In this document: positions 17,209-25,694 of the stretch, piece after piece
Layout of the letters: each line of letters opens with the position of its first letter
Numbering within the stretch: position 1 is the stretch's first letter
The notes under the pieces: generated by a model
Seen by the model: only the letters and a program-made list of their open reading frames with translations
Databases searched by the model: none
Told to the model about the DNA's origin: nothing
Position numbers and translations under genes: made by a program
Assembly: GCA_949292775.1 (NCBI GenBank)
Contig: CASFBL010000002.1
Span: 62,001 to 126,000, forward strand
Origin: an uncultured Eubacteriales bacterium
GTDB lineage: Bacteria > Bacillota > Clostridia > Oscillospirales > Acutalibacteraceae
Direction: 5' to 3'
Length of the DNA: 64,000 nucleotides

Positions 17209-19464
17209 TCAATCGTCCCATGTTTCGGTATCTGGATTGTCGTCGCCTTCCTGCCCAACTGCCTGCATCATCGAAATATCGGAAATATAGGCGTGCGAGA
17301 GCAGATGGCAACAGTGCGGTTCATGTACAAATCCAAATCTAACGTCAACGTCGGTTTTTGACGCTTTGAATTTGCTTCCTACCGCTCTACCATCTATCTC
17401 TACCTCATACTGTCCTCCGTTTGTGAGCGACATTTTCAAATGGAAGCGAGGGGCTACAGTGGCTACGCTGACTTCATCCATCAATATATCTCCGCCATTT
17501 TCGGTAAGATGCGCAGAAATCAGACCAAGCGATATCTCCAAATATCCTCCCGGATGAGGGCTGATCGTTGAGGTATTGATGTTACACTCTATCTCGAAGT
17601 CATCTGATGGATCTATTGTGTAACGAACACCTTCGTTCATTTCACTAATGTTGTAACCATGGAACTCAATGTTTTCTTCATTGGCAATCACATGAACTGT
17701 CGGCTCATTAAATTCAGCACCGCTTGGATGGGTTTGAATGTTATCGTATTTGACCCATTCAACATTGCTGAACGTGACTGCTTTATACTTATGAACAAGG
17801 CTTTGGCCGCTTCTGGTACCAAGCTGAAGCCCCACGTTGAAGCCCTGCTCCGTATTTTCACTTGTCACCGGCTGACCAAACCTGGAGATATCCGCCGGGA
17901 TGTTTTCCCGCCGTATCGGCAAGTCGACAGTCGAGTCTTCCTGACGTGCCTGAATGTGAATAACTCCGTTCACGTCGTAGCTGTATTGAATCCGAATAAC
18001 CGTTCCAATTTTCTCGCCTCTGTTAACGTGCTTAATTCCAGTCACCACATATTTGTACGTAATTTGGCAATCCAAAGGATTCTCGCTGTCTCCCTGAAGA
18101 ACATAAATAGCCAGTTCATTAGCAGTTCTGGGAGAAGTATAGAATCTGAATTTTTTCGCAGCGCGAACGGGGCGCGGATGGTTAGCGGGGATAATAATCT
18201 CATTGTAATAATGATTGCCTTCGTCGTTAATGGCGATTACACCCATAGCATGGGCTGTGGTTTCTCTGAGAGTAAGCATGCTGAGACTGCTCAGCTTTCT
18301 TTCTGCTCTAACGGAAACACGAGAACTCAAACCGCTCTTTGTCCTGTCAGTAGTTTTTTTGCCGTCAACAACTTGAACAGATAGTGCGGCATAGGCTTCG
18401 TTCTCTTTTGACGACTGTATGGCGGCGCCAAGTGCTACAGCTTCATCGGGATTAACATGAGACAGCGGGCGCTTGTTAAACAGTCTCTGAAGGTAGGCGG
18501 GAACCTGCGGCATCCGTGTTGAACCACCGACAAGAAGGACGTCCGTAACATCCTTCTGGGACAACCCAGCTTCTTCCAACACGGCAAGACATAATGCGCC
18601 GGTTCGGTCGAGAAGGTCAGCAGTGTTTTCTTCAAAATCTGCTTTAGTTATGGTAACAGTAGCCTTGCCATATCCAGGAAACGAAGCTGAAACCTTGGTA
18701 GCCTGCATATTCTGTGCAGATAATTGCTTCTTGACGCCCTCCGACATTCCGCTGACGATAGAAAGCAATTCACGGTCTCCTCGGATATCGAGACTGGTCT
18801 CACTTTCAAATCTCGTGACAAGAATATCCTCAATCCGCGCATCCCAGTCACGACCGCCGAGTTTATGGTTGCCCCTGGTGGTAATTGTCGACAGAACACC
18901 GTTTTTCCCCATATGAACAAGGGTAACGTCAAAAGTGCCACCGCCAAGATCATATACGAGAATGTTGGCGTTCTCTCGCCAGTGGTTCAATCCATAAGCC
19001 ATCGCTGCAGCATTCGGCTCATCGATAATCTTCTTTACCTTGAGGCCGGCAGTTTCAGCGGCGCGGATGGTAGCTTCGCGTTCCTTTGAATAAAAGTATG
19101 CAGGAACAGTAATAACTGCATCCTTGATAGTTTCTCCAATCGTCGCTTCAGCTTCGTCTTTCAGATGCTTCAACAGCATTGCGGACAGGTCTTCAGAGGT
19201 GTAAGGCTTACCATCAATATAACAATATGGCTTGTCTACACCCATTTCTCTCTTGAACGTAGCAACGCAATCTTCTTCTCCGGCATTGTAGGCATCCTCA
19301 GCCTCGCTTCCGAAAATCACATCCCCATCAAGGAACTGAATAACTGATGGTGTGAGTTTGCTGCCTTCGCTGTTAGGAATGATTTGAGGAAGCTTTGTTT
19401 TAGGGTCAATATATGCCACCGCAGAGAACGTGGTTCCCAGATCAATTCCGACTGATATACTCAT
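17209..19464 (-). CDS. Hsp70 with a jelly-roll-like C-terminal extension
   Basis: A 751-residue Hsp70. The ATPase domain is complete: GIDLGTTFSAVAYID at 6-20, DEPNAAAMAYG, VYDLGGGTFDVTLV and VLLVGGSTRMPQVPAYL near residue 315. Residues about 400-530 correspond to the beta part of the substrate domain but are divergent, and the helical lid is not recognisable. Residues about 570-720 look like a beta-sandwich of LamG/concanavalin type (DDFEIECNINTS, GGYLEISLGL, GGQYEVEIDGRAVG), which is not normal for DnaK. It has its own zinc-ribbon/FN3 neighbour and an upstream small gene. Likely a specialised chaperone of the cluster, with binding specificity set by the extra domain. Confidence 0.8.
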   Translation of the reverse strand: MSISVGIDLGTTFSAVAYIDPKTKLPQIIPNSEGSKLTPSVIQFLDGDVIFGSEAEDAYNAGEEDCVATFKREMGVDKPYCYIDGKPYTSEDLSAMLLKHLKDEAEATIGETIKDAVITVPAYFYSKEREATIRAAETAGLKVKKIIDEPNAAAMAYGLNHWRENANILVYDLGGGTFDVTLVHMGKNGVLSTITTRGNHKLGGRDWDARIEDILVTRFESETSLDIRGDRELLSIVSGMSEGVKKQLSAQNMQATKVSASFPGYGKATVTITKADFEENTADLLDRTGALCLAVLEEAGLSQKDVTDVLLVGGSTRMPQVPAYLQRLFNKRPLSHVNPDEAVALGAAIQSSKENEAYAALSVQVVDGKKTTDRTKSGLSSRVSVRAERKLSSLSMLTLRETTAHAMGVIAINDEGNHYYNEIIIPANHPRPVRAAKKFRFYTSPRTANELAIYVLQGDSENPLDCQITYKYVVTGIKHVNRGEKIGTVIRIQYSYDVNGVIHIQARQEDSTVDLPIRRENIPADISRFGQPVTSENTEQGFNVGLQLGTRSGQSLVHKYKAVTFSNVEWVKYDNIQTHPSGAEFNEPTVHVIANEENIEFHGYNISEMNEGVRYTIDPSDDFEIECNINTSTISPHPGGYLEISLGLISAHLTENGGDILMDEVSVATVAPRFHLKMSLTNGGQYEVEIDGRAVGSKFKASKTDVDVRFGFVHEPHCCHLLSHAYISDISMMQAVGQEGDDNPDTETWDD

Positions 19465-19504
19465 AGAAGAATAACCTCCTCAAATTCTTAAATACTCCGT
19501 GTCG

Positions 19505-19804
19505 TTACATAGACATCTCGTCTTCTTGCTCTACTTCCTGCTCTTTCATTTCGGAAGCAATTCCTTCCCAGTCAGTTGGAGTGTGATAGATGTTTGAAGA
19601 ACAGTCGCCGTTATCAAGGCTTTCATATTCTTTTTGCATCTTGCTACGTTCTTCAGAAACAAATCGCTCAATTGCCGCCTCATCAGTCACCCCGTGGTCT
19701 CTCAGGTTTTCACGATAGTTGTCAAGAACGGTCTCCATGTCGCGCTCCCGACTTGCCCGAATTTCAGGAGTGATGGTTCTTTTTAATACTTTGGGTCTAT
19801 CCAT
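19505..19804 (-). CDS. small acidic protein sharing its ends with the 62-residue protein at 25.5 kb
   Basis: A 99-residue protein not recognised as a family. The start at 19804 is chosen because it overlaps the preceding gene by eight bases (ATGGATAG) and gives an N-terminus MDRPKVLKRT that matches MNRPKITKQT of the 62-residue protein at 25464-25652. The C-terminal ends are also alike (EDEMSM and ENELSM). The middle is charged and helical (ASRERDMETVLDNYRENLRD) and the tail is rich in glutamate. It lies 40 bases before the second Hsp70 gene. Possible role: adaptor or co-chaperone peptide; function unknown. Confidence 0.65.
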   Translation of the reverse strand: MDRPKVLKRTITPEIRASRERDMETVLDNYRENLRDHGVTDEAAIERFVSEERSKMQKEYESLDNGDCSSNIYHTPTDWEGIASEMKEQEVEQEDEMSM

Positions 19805-20057
19805 TTTGATCTGCCATCGCCGCAAAATGCTTTGATGCTTCTATCCAACCCGCAGTATTGATAAACGCAGACTGTTGGTTTAAAAAGTCGATCTGTGCTT
19901 GTAAAGCATTTCTGCTAAGCTGTTGTGTCTCACGACCAAGTTTGCTTGAAATTCTGGACACAGCTTCAAAAATTGCTTTTTCTACACGCCTCTGTGATTT
20001 ATCAGGAGGATCAAACGGTAGCCCCGTCAATGTAAAAAAGTCATTAGTCTGCTTCAT
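19797..20057 (-). CDS. small protein with the J-like module of the 1028-residue protein
   Basis: An 86-residue reading from MKQTNDFFTLTGLPFDPP. An open frame continues to 20156 but crosses a strong hairpin, and homology to the 1028-residue protein starts only here, so an ATG at 20057 or 20060 is preferred. Shared positions include the LPFDPP/VAFDPP motif, basic helix (RRVEKAIFEA against RQVKKKIDQK), GRETQQ and RNALQAQIDFL against RDALQAQIDYL. The module resembles a J-domain in helix layout but lacks HPD. It follows the first DnaK gene and may be its dedicated partner. Start codon and function uncertain. Confidence 0.55.
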   Translation of the reverse strand: MKQTNDFFTLTGLPFDPPDKSQRRVEKAIFEAVSRISSKLGRETQQLSRNALQAQIDFLNQQSAFINTAGWIEASKHFAAMADQNG

Positions 20058-20103
20058 CATTAATACCTGCGCTTTCTCAATAGCTATTACCGACTTGGGC
20101 GGT

Positions 20104-20145
20104 AGCCAGTATTGCAACTCTCCTGCGAGAGATGCAATACTGGCT
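20104..20145. repeat. long near-perfect hairpin after the dnaK-like gene
   Basis: Arms AGCCAGTATTGCA (20104-20116) and TGCAATACTGGCT (20133-20145) are perfectly complementary over 13 pairs. Inside them is a further CTCTC/GAGAG stem with a four-base loop. In the direction of the operon (minus) no T-run follows, so it is not a typical terminator; on the plus strand TTTTT follows. It may be an RNA-processing or stability element that lets dnaK messages accumulate separately, or a weak plus-strand terminator. Confidence 0.7.
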
Positions 20146-20168
20146 TTTTGCATCAAGTCGAGGCGTGG

Positions 20169-21878
20169 TTAAATCTGACCGCTGGTCTGAATGCCCTCAA
20201 AGCGGCTCTTTGCCTTTTTGAGATCATCCTCCGAGTAGAGAACATCGGACTCAATAACGGTCTTCGCGGATTCGCCCGTCTCGACATTGGTCGCAGTGAC
20301 TTCGAGACCAATGGTGCTGGAGCGGAACACCACGCGAATGGGAGACCCCTGCGGGGTGTTGGGGGGCAACTGCAGATGCACCTCGCCGATACGTTTTACC
20401 TTCAACTCGGGATCGGTATATTGCGGATCACCGTTGGCGTCAAAACACGGGGTAATATGCTTATTTACACGATCTTCAGATACGTTCTCATAAACATTGA
20501 CGACGATTTCGGGAGCATTCTCGACCCTTGTGCCATATACAGACTCGGCTTCTGCCGGAATCTCATCTCCGATAAAGAGAAGATTGTCGATCATGTAGCT
20601 GTCCTCGGAAACGAACACGGCGGGGCCGAGGGAACGGGTGAGCTTATCCTTCACGGTGCTGACCTGCTGCGGAACGTCGATCATCAACTGTGCGGCAGTA
20701 TCGGACGTAACGGGCGCGTCCACCTCGACGCCAATCACTTCCTTATCCTCTTCGGTGATCTCTTCGCCCTTTCTCACCTTATCCTGAATGTCGGCCAGAC
20801 GCTCGTTCCACTCAAGTGCGGCCGAGAGCGCCGCGCCCTTGGCGACGGCGAGGTTGGGCTGCTCAACGCGGACCTTTCCGGGGAAGAGAGCCTCGACGGC
20901 ATTCTTGATCATCGGCATCAGCGTGGATCCGCCAACGAGAAGGACCACGTCGACGTTATCCGGAGTGTAGTTGACGTCGGAGAGAAGCTGGTGGACAAAG
21001 TCCATCGTCTGCTGGACAAGATCCTGCGTGAGCTCTTCGAACTCCTGGCGCGTCAGCTCGATCCGGGTGCGATCCCCGTCGTACTTAATGGTGTAGCTCT
21101 TCTTTTCCAGCGTGGAAAGGTCCTTCTTCGCCTGTTCGACCTGTGCTCTGATTGTGGCTCTGAGTTCGTCGTCCATATCGGAAACCTCGGTGCCGTTTTC
21201 AAAGGCATACTTCTGACACATGTAATCGAACATGCGCGCATCCCAGTCGATGCCTCCAAGACGGTCGTTGCCGCCGGTTTTAATGACATCGATGAGAGCC
21301 TTGCCGCTGTCATCAACACTGAAATCAAACAGCGTGATGTCGAAGGTACCGCCGCCAAGGTCATAAACCATGATTTTGCGGCTTTCCTTGAATTCACGAA
21401 CGCAGTAATTCAAGGCAGCGGCCGTCGGTTCATGAACGATATTCAGAACGTTCAACCCCGCAATAATACCCGCCTGCCTTGTCGCAGCTTTTTCTTCGTT
21501 TCCAAAGTATGCGGGGCATGTAATAACAACATTTTTGACATCATGTCCCTGTGCATCGGCATACGCCTTCATCCGCTTGAGAATCAGAGAAGAAATCGTG
21601 ATGGGGTCATATTTGACACCGTCAAACTCATATGTGGGGGCATCAGGCTTGCCAATGTACCGTTTAACGAATTCAACGACTCTTTCGGGTTCGATATCTT
21701 TCTGGTTCTTTGCAACTTCGCCTACGACGGGATCTGCCCCATCTTGGAAATAAACAGCAGAAGCGAGCAGATCGCTGCCTTCATCCTGGTTGGCGATAAC
21801 CTCCGGCATTCCGTTGTCATCAAGTGTTGAGATGACGGAATACGTGGTTCCCAAGTCAATTCCATAAACCTTTGCCAT
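20169..21878 (-). CDS. DnaK-like Hsp70 chaperone, short form
   Basis: A 569-residue Hsp70. Diagnostic parts: YGIDLGTTYSVISTLDD at the N-terminus, HEPTAAALNY, VYDLGGGTFDITLFDF near 190 and VVLLVGGSTLMPMI near 310. The beta substrate-binding part (PAVFVSEDSYMIDN to LQLPPNTPQGSPIRVVF) is shortened and the protein ends soon after, so most of the helical lid of a normal 610-640 residue DnaK is absent. It follows the GrpE-like gene by 14 bases, giving a grpE-dnaK pair without a canonical dnaJ. Codon use is richer in G/C at third positions than in neighbouring genes, which leaves a 572-codon open frame on the other strand. Accessory to, not replacement of, the housekeeping DnaK. Confidence 0.9.
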   Translation of the reverse strand: MAKVYGIDLGTTYSVISTLDDNGMPEVIANQDEGSDLLASAVYFQDGADPVVGEVAKNQKDIEPERVVEFVKRYIGKPDAPTYEFDGVKYDPITISSLILKRMKAYADAQGHDVKNVVITCPAYFGNEEKAATRQAGIIAGLNVLNIVHEPTAAALNYCVREFKESRKIMVYDLGGGTFDITLFDFSVDDSGKALIDVIKTGGNDRLGGIDWDARMFDYMCQKYAFENGTEVSDMDDELRATIRAQVEQAKKDLSTLEKKSYTIKYDGDRTRIELTRQEFEELTQDLVQQTMDFVHQLLSDVNYTPDNVDVVLLVGGSTLMPMIKNAVEALFPGKVRVEQPNLAVAKGAALSAALEWNERLADIQDKVRKGEEITEEDKEVIGVEVDAPVTSDTAAQLMIDVPQQVSTVKDKLTRSLGPAVFVSEDSYMIDNLLFIGDEIPAEAESVYGTRVENAPEIVVNVYENVSEDRVNKHITPCFDANGDPQYTDPELKVKRIGEVHLQLPPNTPQGSPIRVVFRSSTIGLEVTATNVETGESAKTVIESDVLYSEDDLKKAKSRFEGIQTSGQI

Positions 21879-21892
21879 TTTGCTTTTCCTCC

Positions 21893-22693
21893 TTATTCTG
21901 TGACCGGAGTATCGCCGGCCTCGATAATTTGACCTTCATCAGTTTCTCCAATCGGTACTGCACCTTCATAGATGTAGATGTCAACTACTTCTTTGATGAC
22001 GGTACGGTTTCCAATATAGAAGCCCGAATTATAGGACTTTGCCACGGTGTCATGCTTTGCGGGGTCGTCAGTCGGAATCCGACCGAGAATCTGACAGTGC
22101 CGTGGATTTCTTTTTACTCCCGGTTCGCTTCGCAGCTTTTCCATCCCATACACGCCAAGCAAATCTTCAATATCCATCAGCATGTATCGGATGCTCTTCT
22201 TTGCCTTTGGCTCAGCTACCTCATCTGCGAGAGTTTCGTTGTTGCCGTATATTCTGGCAATTGCTGCGAGAATATCATCGTAGGCCCTGCCTTTGTCGAT
22301 CTTACGGTACTGCTCAAGTTCATCCTGCATAGCTTTCAATCGACCGGCAAACTCTGAATGGTACAGCTTGTGCATCTCTCTCACTTCAGAGAAAAGGCGC
22401 TGCTCGGTTCCTGCTATGCTCTCAAGACTTCCTTCAATCCGCTTCAAGCAATCTTCGTCAACAGTTGGCGGATTCGCTTGGGCCGGCGAAGGAGGGGTAT
22501 CTGATGAGGGCGATTCTTTGGGCGTGATGCCTTCGGCAGGCGTTTGCGTATCTCCCTGATGGAGTTCTGCCTCTGGGATCTCTGCCTCTTCAGTATCAGA
22601 AGCAGAGTCGGGCAAAGCAGCATCAGTCGGTTTCTCTTCCGGAGATATGGTATCTCCAACCTTTTTTTCGTCTTCCAATGTTTTGTCCTCCAT
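21893..22693 (-). CDS. GrpE-like nucleotide-exchange factor
   Basis: A 266-residue protein. Residues 1-75 are an acidic, low-complexity, probably disordered region rich in E, P and T. Residues 80-150 are predicted coiled coil (EGSLESIAGTEQRLFSEVRE, EFAGRLKAMQDELEQYRKI), and the C-terminal part has the GrpE-like beta pattern around GVKRNPRHCQILGRIPTDDP and IKEVVDIYIYEGA. GrpE opens the Hsp70 nucleotide cleft to release ADP. It lies six bases after the degenerate ATPase gene and 14 bases before dnaK, and probably serves the short DnaK. Longer and more divergent than housekeeping GrpE. Confidence 0.75.
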   Translation of the reverse strand: MEDKTLEDEKKVGDTISPEEKPTDAALPDSASDTEEAEIPEAELHQGDTQTPAEGITPKESPSSDTPPSPAQANPPTVDEDCLKRIEGSLESIAGTEQRLFSEVREMHKLYHSEFAGRLKAMQDELEQYRKIDKGRAYDDILAAIARIYGNNETLADEVAEPKAKKSIRYMLMDIEDLLGVYGMEKLRSEPGVKRNPRHCQILGRIPTDDPAKHDTVAKSYNSGFYIGNRTVIKEVVDIYIYEGAVPIGETDEGQIIEAGDTPVTE

Positions 22694-22699
22694 TCCGAT

Positions 22700-24097
22700 T
22701 TAAGAATCTTTTACTTCCGCTATTAATATCCCATCGATACTGTGGATGCACGCCAAGCCATCCGCCAGTTTCCCAAGGGTTTCTGCCCTGATACGCGGTT
22801 CGTCAGCCTCATCAACAGATAAGCCGCGCGAATTGCTCGTGTTCATAAATGCATTGTTCTGCGCAATGTTATACCTGATTCTTATCTTTCTGTACTTTCC
22901 AAGATGCTCTGACCATTTCTGGCAGGTTGTTCCGGATGCGTGCCGGAATAGCACAGTTGTATTCACATTCCCAGTGATCTCTGAAAACAGATCGTCGCCG
23001 CGCTGCGCGCCACCGAAAAGTGAAGATATAAAATCCTGGCTGCTAATCGCATAGGGATGCCCTTGCAGGAGATCGCTGATCTTCTCGTGCCTTGAAATCG
23101 GAATATTGTCGAGGAGTATTGCAAATTCTTTGCCTTGGCCTTGAAGCAACAACAAGTGGTTAAGCACCAGTGTTACTAACAGCTCATTTCCAGAACTGCC
23201 GACATCAATGGCAATAACTCCCTTTTGGTTCAGCATCCTCTTTGTGTTGGAAAAATTAGAAAGCGGCTTGCCATATATCGCTTCGGATTGCCGATTCAGC
23301 CTGTTGAGAAAAATCCTCACAGCATCCGTATCCGATGACCCTGCCATGCAGTAGTGATTGATTTCATCATACTCATCGTCGCTGAGCAGACCGCCCTTAT
23401 ACATGGCATCAATTTTGCTCTTTAACGTAATCAATGGAAACGCTGCAAGATTATGAAGCGTGATCTTACCATCTGTGAGAAGAAGAACCTCAATCAAAGC
23501 GCGCAACAGCGACTCGGCAGCGGGAGTGGCTGTTGCGCTCGGCATAGTCTCGTATAAGAGGAACGCTATGTCATCAACCGGCATACCACGAAATACATCA
23601 TAGAAGACGCCTTTCCGGGAAATAAACTCAGCGGCTCTACTGTGGTTTTGTATCATATATTCAAGGTCCGCATTACCTGTGTGCAGTGCAATTACGGGGA
23701 TGTTTTCCGCTTGAGCTTTGTGAACAAACGGTATTAATGCGCATACCCTTTCTTTGTTCTGCCCGCCAGAAACAATGACGCTGTTAGGTGTGTTTGTTTC
23801 ACCCCAGATGTAATCCAAGGCGGCTGTGCCGCTCTGTGATTGATAATCATACACATCATTGTCATTGGGTTCGCCAGAGGTGAGCAAGAGCTGCTGCTTA
23901 CTTATGCCAGGTAATACGGCAACGGCTCGATTTTGAAAATTTGCATCGGAGGCGTGTTTATATAAAGCACGTATTTCTTTCTTTGTTCGTGCATTTTGAA
24001 GAGCGGTATAGATCATGTTGCCTGTCCACATCGAAGCTGATGCAGTTCCTCTTGCAACGCCGCCCATAATTCCCATGGTGTTACCGAACAATCCCAT
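22700..24097 (-). CDS. degenerate VirD4/TraG-like ATPase paralogue
   Basis: A 465-residue protein that parallels the 432-residue ATPase encoded just upstream. Comparable blocks appear in the same order: a strand before the nucleotide site (SVIVSGGQNKERVCALIPFV), a middle helical part (AESLLRALIEVLLL against ARDLLASIIIALI), a conserved KGVIAIDVGSSGN block against GKIAFIEYDLSIG and a Walker-B-like FAILLDNIPI against VYLIVDELKLL. The P-loop lacks GK[ST] and the acidic pair DE is replaced by DN, so ATP hydrolysis is unlikely. The glycine-rich first 30 residues may touch the membrane. Likely a structural partner in a hetero-oligomer with the active ATPase. Confidence 0.65.
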   Translation of the reverse strand: MGLFGNTMGIMGGVARGTASASMWTGNMIYTALQNARTKKEIRALYKHASDANFQNRAVAVLPGISKQQLLLTSGEPNDNDVYDYQSQSGTAALDYIWGETNTPNSVIVSGGQNKERVCALIPFVHKAQAENIPVIALHTGNADLEYMIQNHSRAAEFISRKGVFYDVFRGMPVDDIAFLLYETMPSATATPAAESLLRALIEVLLLTDGKITLHNLAAFPLITLKSKIDAMYKGGLLSDDEYDEINHYCMAGSSDTDAVRIFLNRLNRQSEAIYGKPLSNFSNTKRMLNQKGVIAIDVGSSGNELLVTLVLNHLLLLQGQGKEFAILLDNIPISRHEKISDLLQGHPYAISSQDFISSLFGGAQRGDDLFSEITGNVNTTVLFRHASGTTCQKWSEHLGKYRKIRIRYNIAQNNAFMNTSNSRGLSVDEADEPRIRAETLGKLADGLACIHSIDGILIAEVKDS

Positions 24098-24110
24098 GCA
24101 GTTTCACCCC

Positions 24111-25409
24111 CTACTTAAAAATATCGAACTTGAAACGGAACGGTTCAACCGTTGGAAGGCTTACAACCGCCTCGCCTACAGCAAGTGCAGTCAGATCCCA
24201 ATCTTCAACCACATAGCCCTCACGTTTCTCGTAATGATTGCTCCCGTTTGCCTCCGGGAAAGACTCTAAGATCATGTTCTTTCCCATCAGCTGGCTGACG
24301 TACTCCCTTGTCGTATAATCATTCTGATGAAACGCAAACACAGAAGAAAAGCCGGAAACAGCATTTTTTGCTTTTGTTTCATTGCTGTAATTTGCATTCA
24401 GCTGGTCTATGCTTTGAAGTCCAGCAAGAATTTTCACTCCAAGGCTACGTCCAAAATTGATACCATCCTCCAAATGTCTGAGATTAGGCAGGAGCTTTAA
24501 CTCATCCACAATCAAATACACATTCCCCTGAGAAGCTGTACGACCAAGCGCTTCTTTCAGAGCAAGGTCAAACAACAGGGTATAGATTGGGGACAGAACG
24601 TCACCGATCGAAAGGTCATACTCAATAAACGCGATCTTCCCACCCTTTTGGCGAATGAACTTTCTCATGGAAAAGTCGCCAGCATCTGCGAACACGCCGG
24701 TTAGTACATCCCTGGTGACAGAGTACATTTCTGATAAAACGCCTTGTGCCTGCGTCCCGGACTTTCCCCCGATGTATGAGGCAACCGATACCAGATCTGG
24801 GTGTTTTTCGAGCAAACCACGGAGTGTTTCAACTGATGAGGAGTCTATGTACTGTTTCAAATCCTCATTATTGGGAACTACTCCGTTTTTAATCAAGGCG
24901 ATGATTATTGATGCAAGTAAATCCCGCGCCGCAATCGGGAAAAAGGGATTACTGCTGTTTCTCTCAACCAGATCGGCAAACAATGACTTGCATATTTCCT
25001 GCGTATTCTGGAACACAGAAACAGAGTCTTTACCATCTGCAATGACTTCTTCATATATACTCCAGCGCTCGGACATCTTTCTGTACTGCACGGAGTTGCC
25101 GATTACGATATCGCCCTTTGAATAGAACCTGCTGTAAAAGTCCCCTTTGCTGTCAAAAATAAGAACGACATCGTTTGGCGTCAACCTCGCTTTAATTTGC
25201 TGCACCATATGATAAAAGAGGTTGGTTTTCCCGCACCCGGTTCCGCCAACAAGGAGAATATGCTTACTCAGCATCTCTTCCGTGAGACCAAAGGATGTCT
25301 TCTTGCCTCGAAACTCACCGGGGACATGAATTACAGCCTTTGGCATATCGGGCGGAGGGGTGTTGTTTTCCAACAATCCGCCATATACGATTTCATGACT
25401 AATAGGCAC
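24111..25409 (-). CDS. VirD4/TraG-like ATPase of the HerA/FtsK superfamily
   Basis: A 432-residue ATPase. Walker A is LLVGGTGCGKTN and Walker B is VYLIVDELKLL; a DSKGDFYSRFY segment and LAGLQSIDQL with the following glutamine/asparagine-rich block match the TraM-recognition part of conjugative coupling proteins. It has no N-terminal membrane segments, unlike real VirD4. The GTG at 25409 is preferred because AGGAAGGAG lies nine bases before it; a TTG at 25448 is possible. No relaxase or type IV secretion genes are in the window, so transfer is not the obvious job; moving DNA, RNA or protein through a ring within the system is an inference. Confidence 0.8.
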   Translation of the reverse strand: MPISHEIVYGGLLENNTPPPDMPKAVIHVPGEFRGKKTSFGLTEEMLSKHILLVGGTGCGKTNLFYHMVQQIKARLTPNDVVLIFDSKGDFYSRFYSKGDIVIGNSVQYRKMSERWSIYEEVIADGKDSVSVFQNTQEICKSLFADLVERNSSNPFFPIAARDLLASIIIALIKNGVVPNNEDLKQYIDSSSVETLRGLLEKHPDLVSVASYIGGKSGTQAQGVLSEMYSVTRDVLTGVFADAGDFSMRKFIRQKGGKIAFIEYDLSIGDVLSPIYTLLFDLALKEALGRTASQGNVYLIVDELKLLPNLRHLEDGINFGRSLGVKILAGLQSIDQLNANYSNETKAKNAVSGFSSVFAFHQNDYTTREYVSQLMGKNMILESFPEANGSNHYEKREGYVVEDWDLTALAVGEAVVSLPTVEPFRFKFDIFK

Positions 25410-25463
25410 GCAATCAGTCTCCTTCCTGTAGTTGTTTTGAACCCTCAAGGTTCAATAGCATAC

Positions 25464-25652
25464 TTACATGCTTAACTCATTTTCTTCTACCTGGGCTACA
25501 TCAACATCCAGCACGTCCGTTTGTGTAACCGCAGGAGTAGCGGTATCATCGTTTTCGTTATTGTTGGCTGTCTGCTTCTGAGAAGATTGTCTTGACCATA
25601 ACTCTCCCCGCAGTTCTTTCAGCGTTTGTTTGGTGATCTTTGGTCTGTTCAT
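25464..25652 (-). CDS. small acidic protein sharing its ends with the 99-residue protein at 19.5 kb
   Basis: A 62-residue protein of unknown family. It starts MNRPKITKQTLKELRGELWS and ends VEENELSM, both ends resembling the 99-residue protein at 19505-19804, while the middle is low-complexity (Q, N, T). A Shine-Dalgarno AAAGGTG lies before the ATG. Its position between the regulator and the VirD4-like ATPase, and the position of its relative before the second Hsp70, suggest that each accompanies a larger ATPase. Function unknown. Confidence 0.65.
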   Translation of the reverse strand: MNRPKITKQTLKELRGELWSRQSSQKQTANNNENDDTATPAVTQTDVLDVDVAQVEENELSM

Positions 25653-25694
25653 CTTTCACCTTTCACTTTCGTCTGCAAATCGTGCTTTTTCATT

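Noticed and set aside
20112..21830. A 572-codon open frame on the plus strand opposite dnaK.
   Set aside because: It mirrors dnaK exactly, has no family motifs, and is explained by the GC-rich third positions of dnaK.
24111..25409. Interpretation as a conjugative coupling protein of an intact mobile element.
   Set aside because: No relaxase, VirB4 or mating-pair genes are present and the N-terminal membrane anchor is missing; the integrase is dead.
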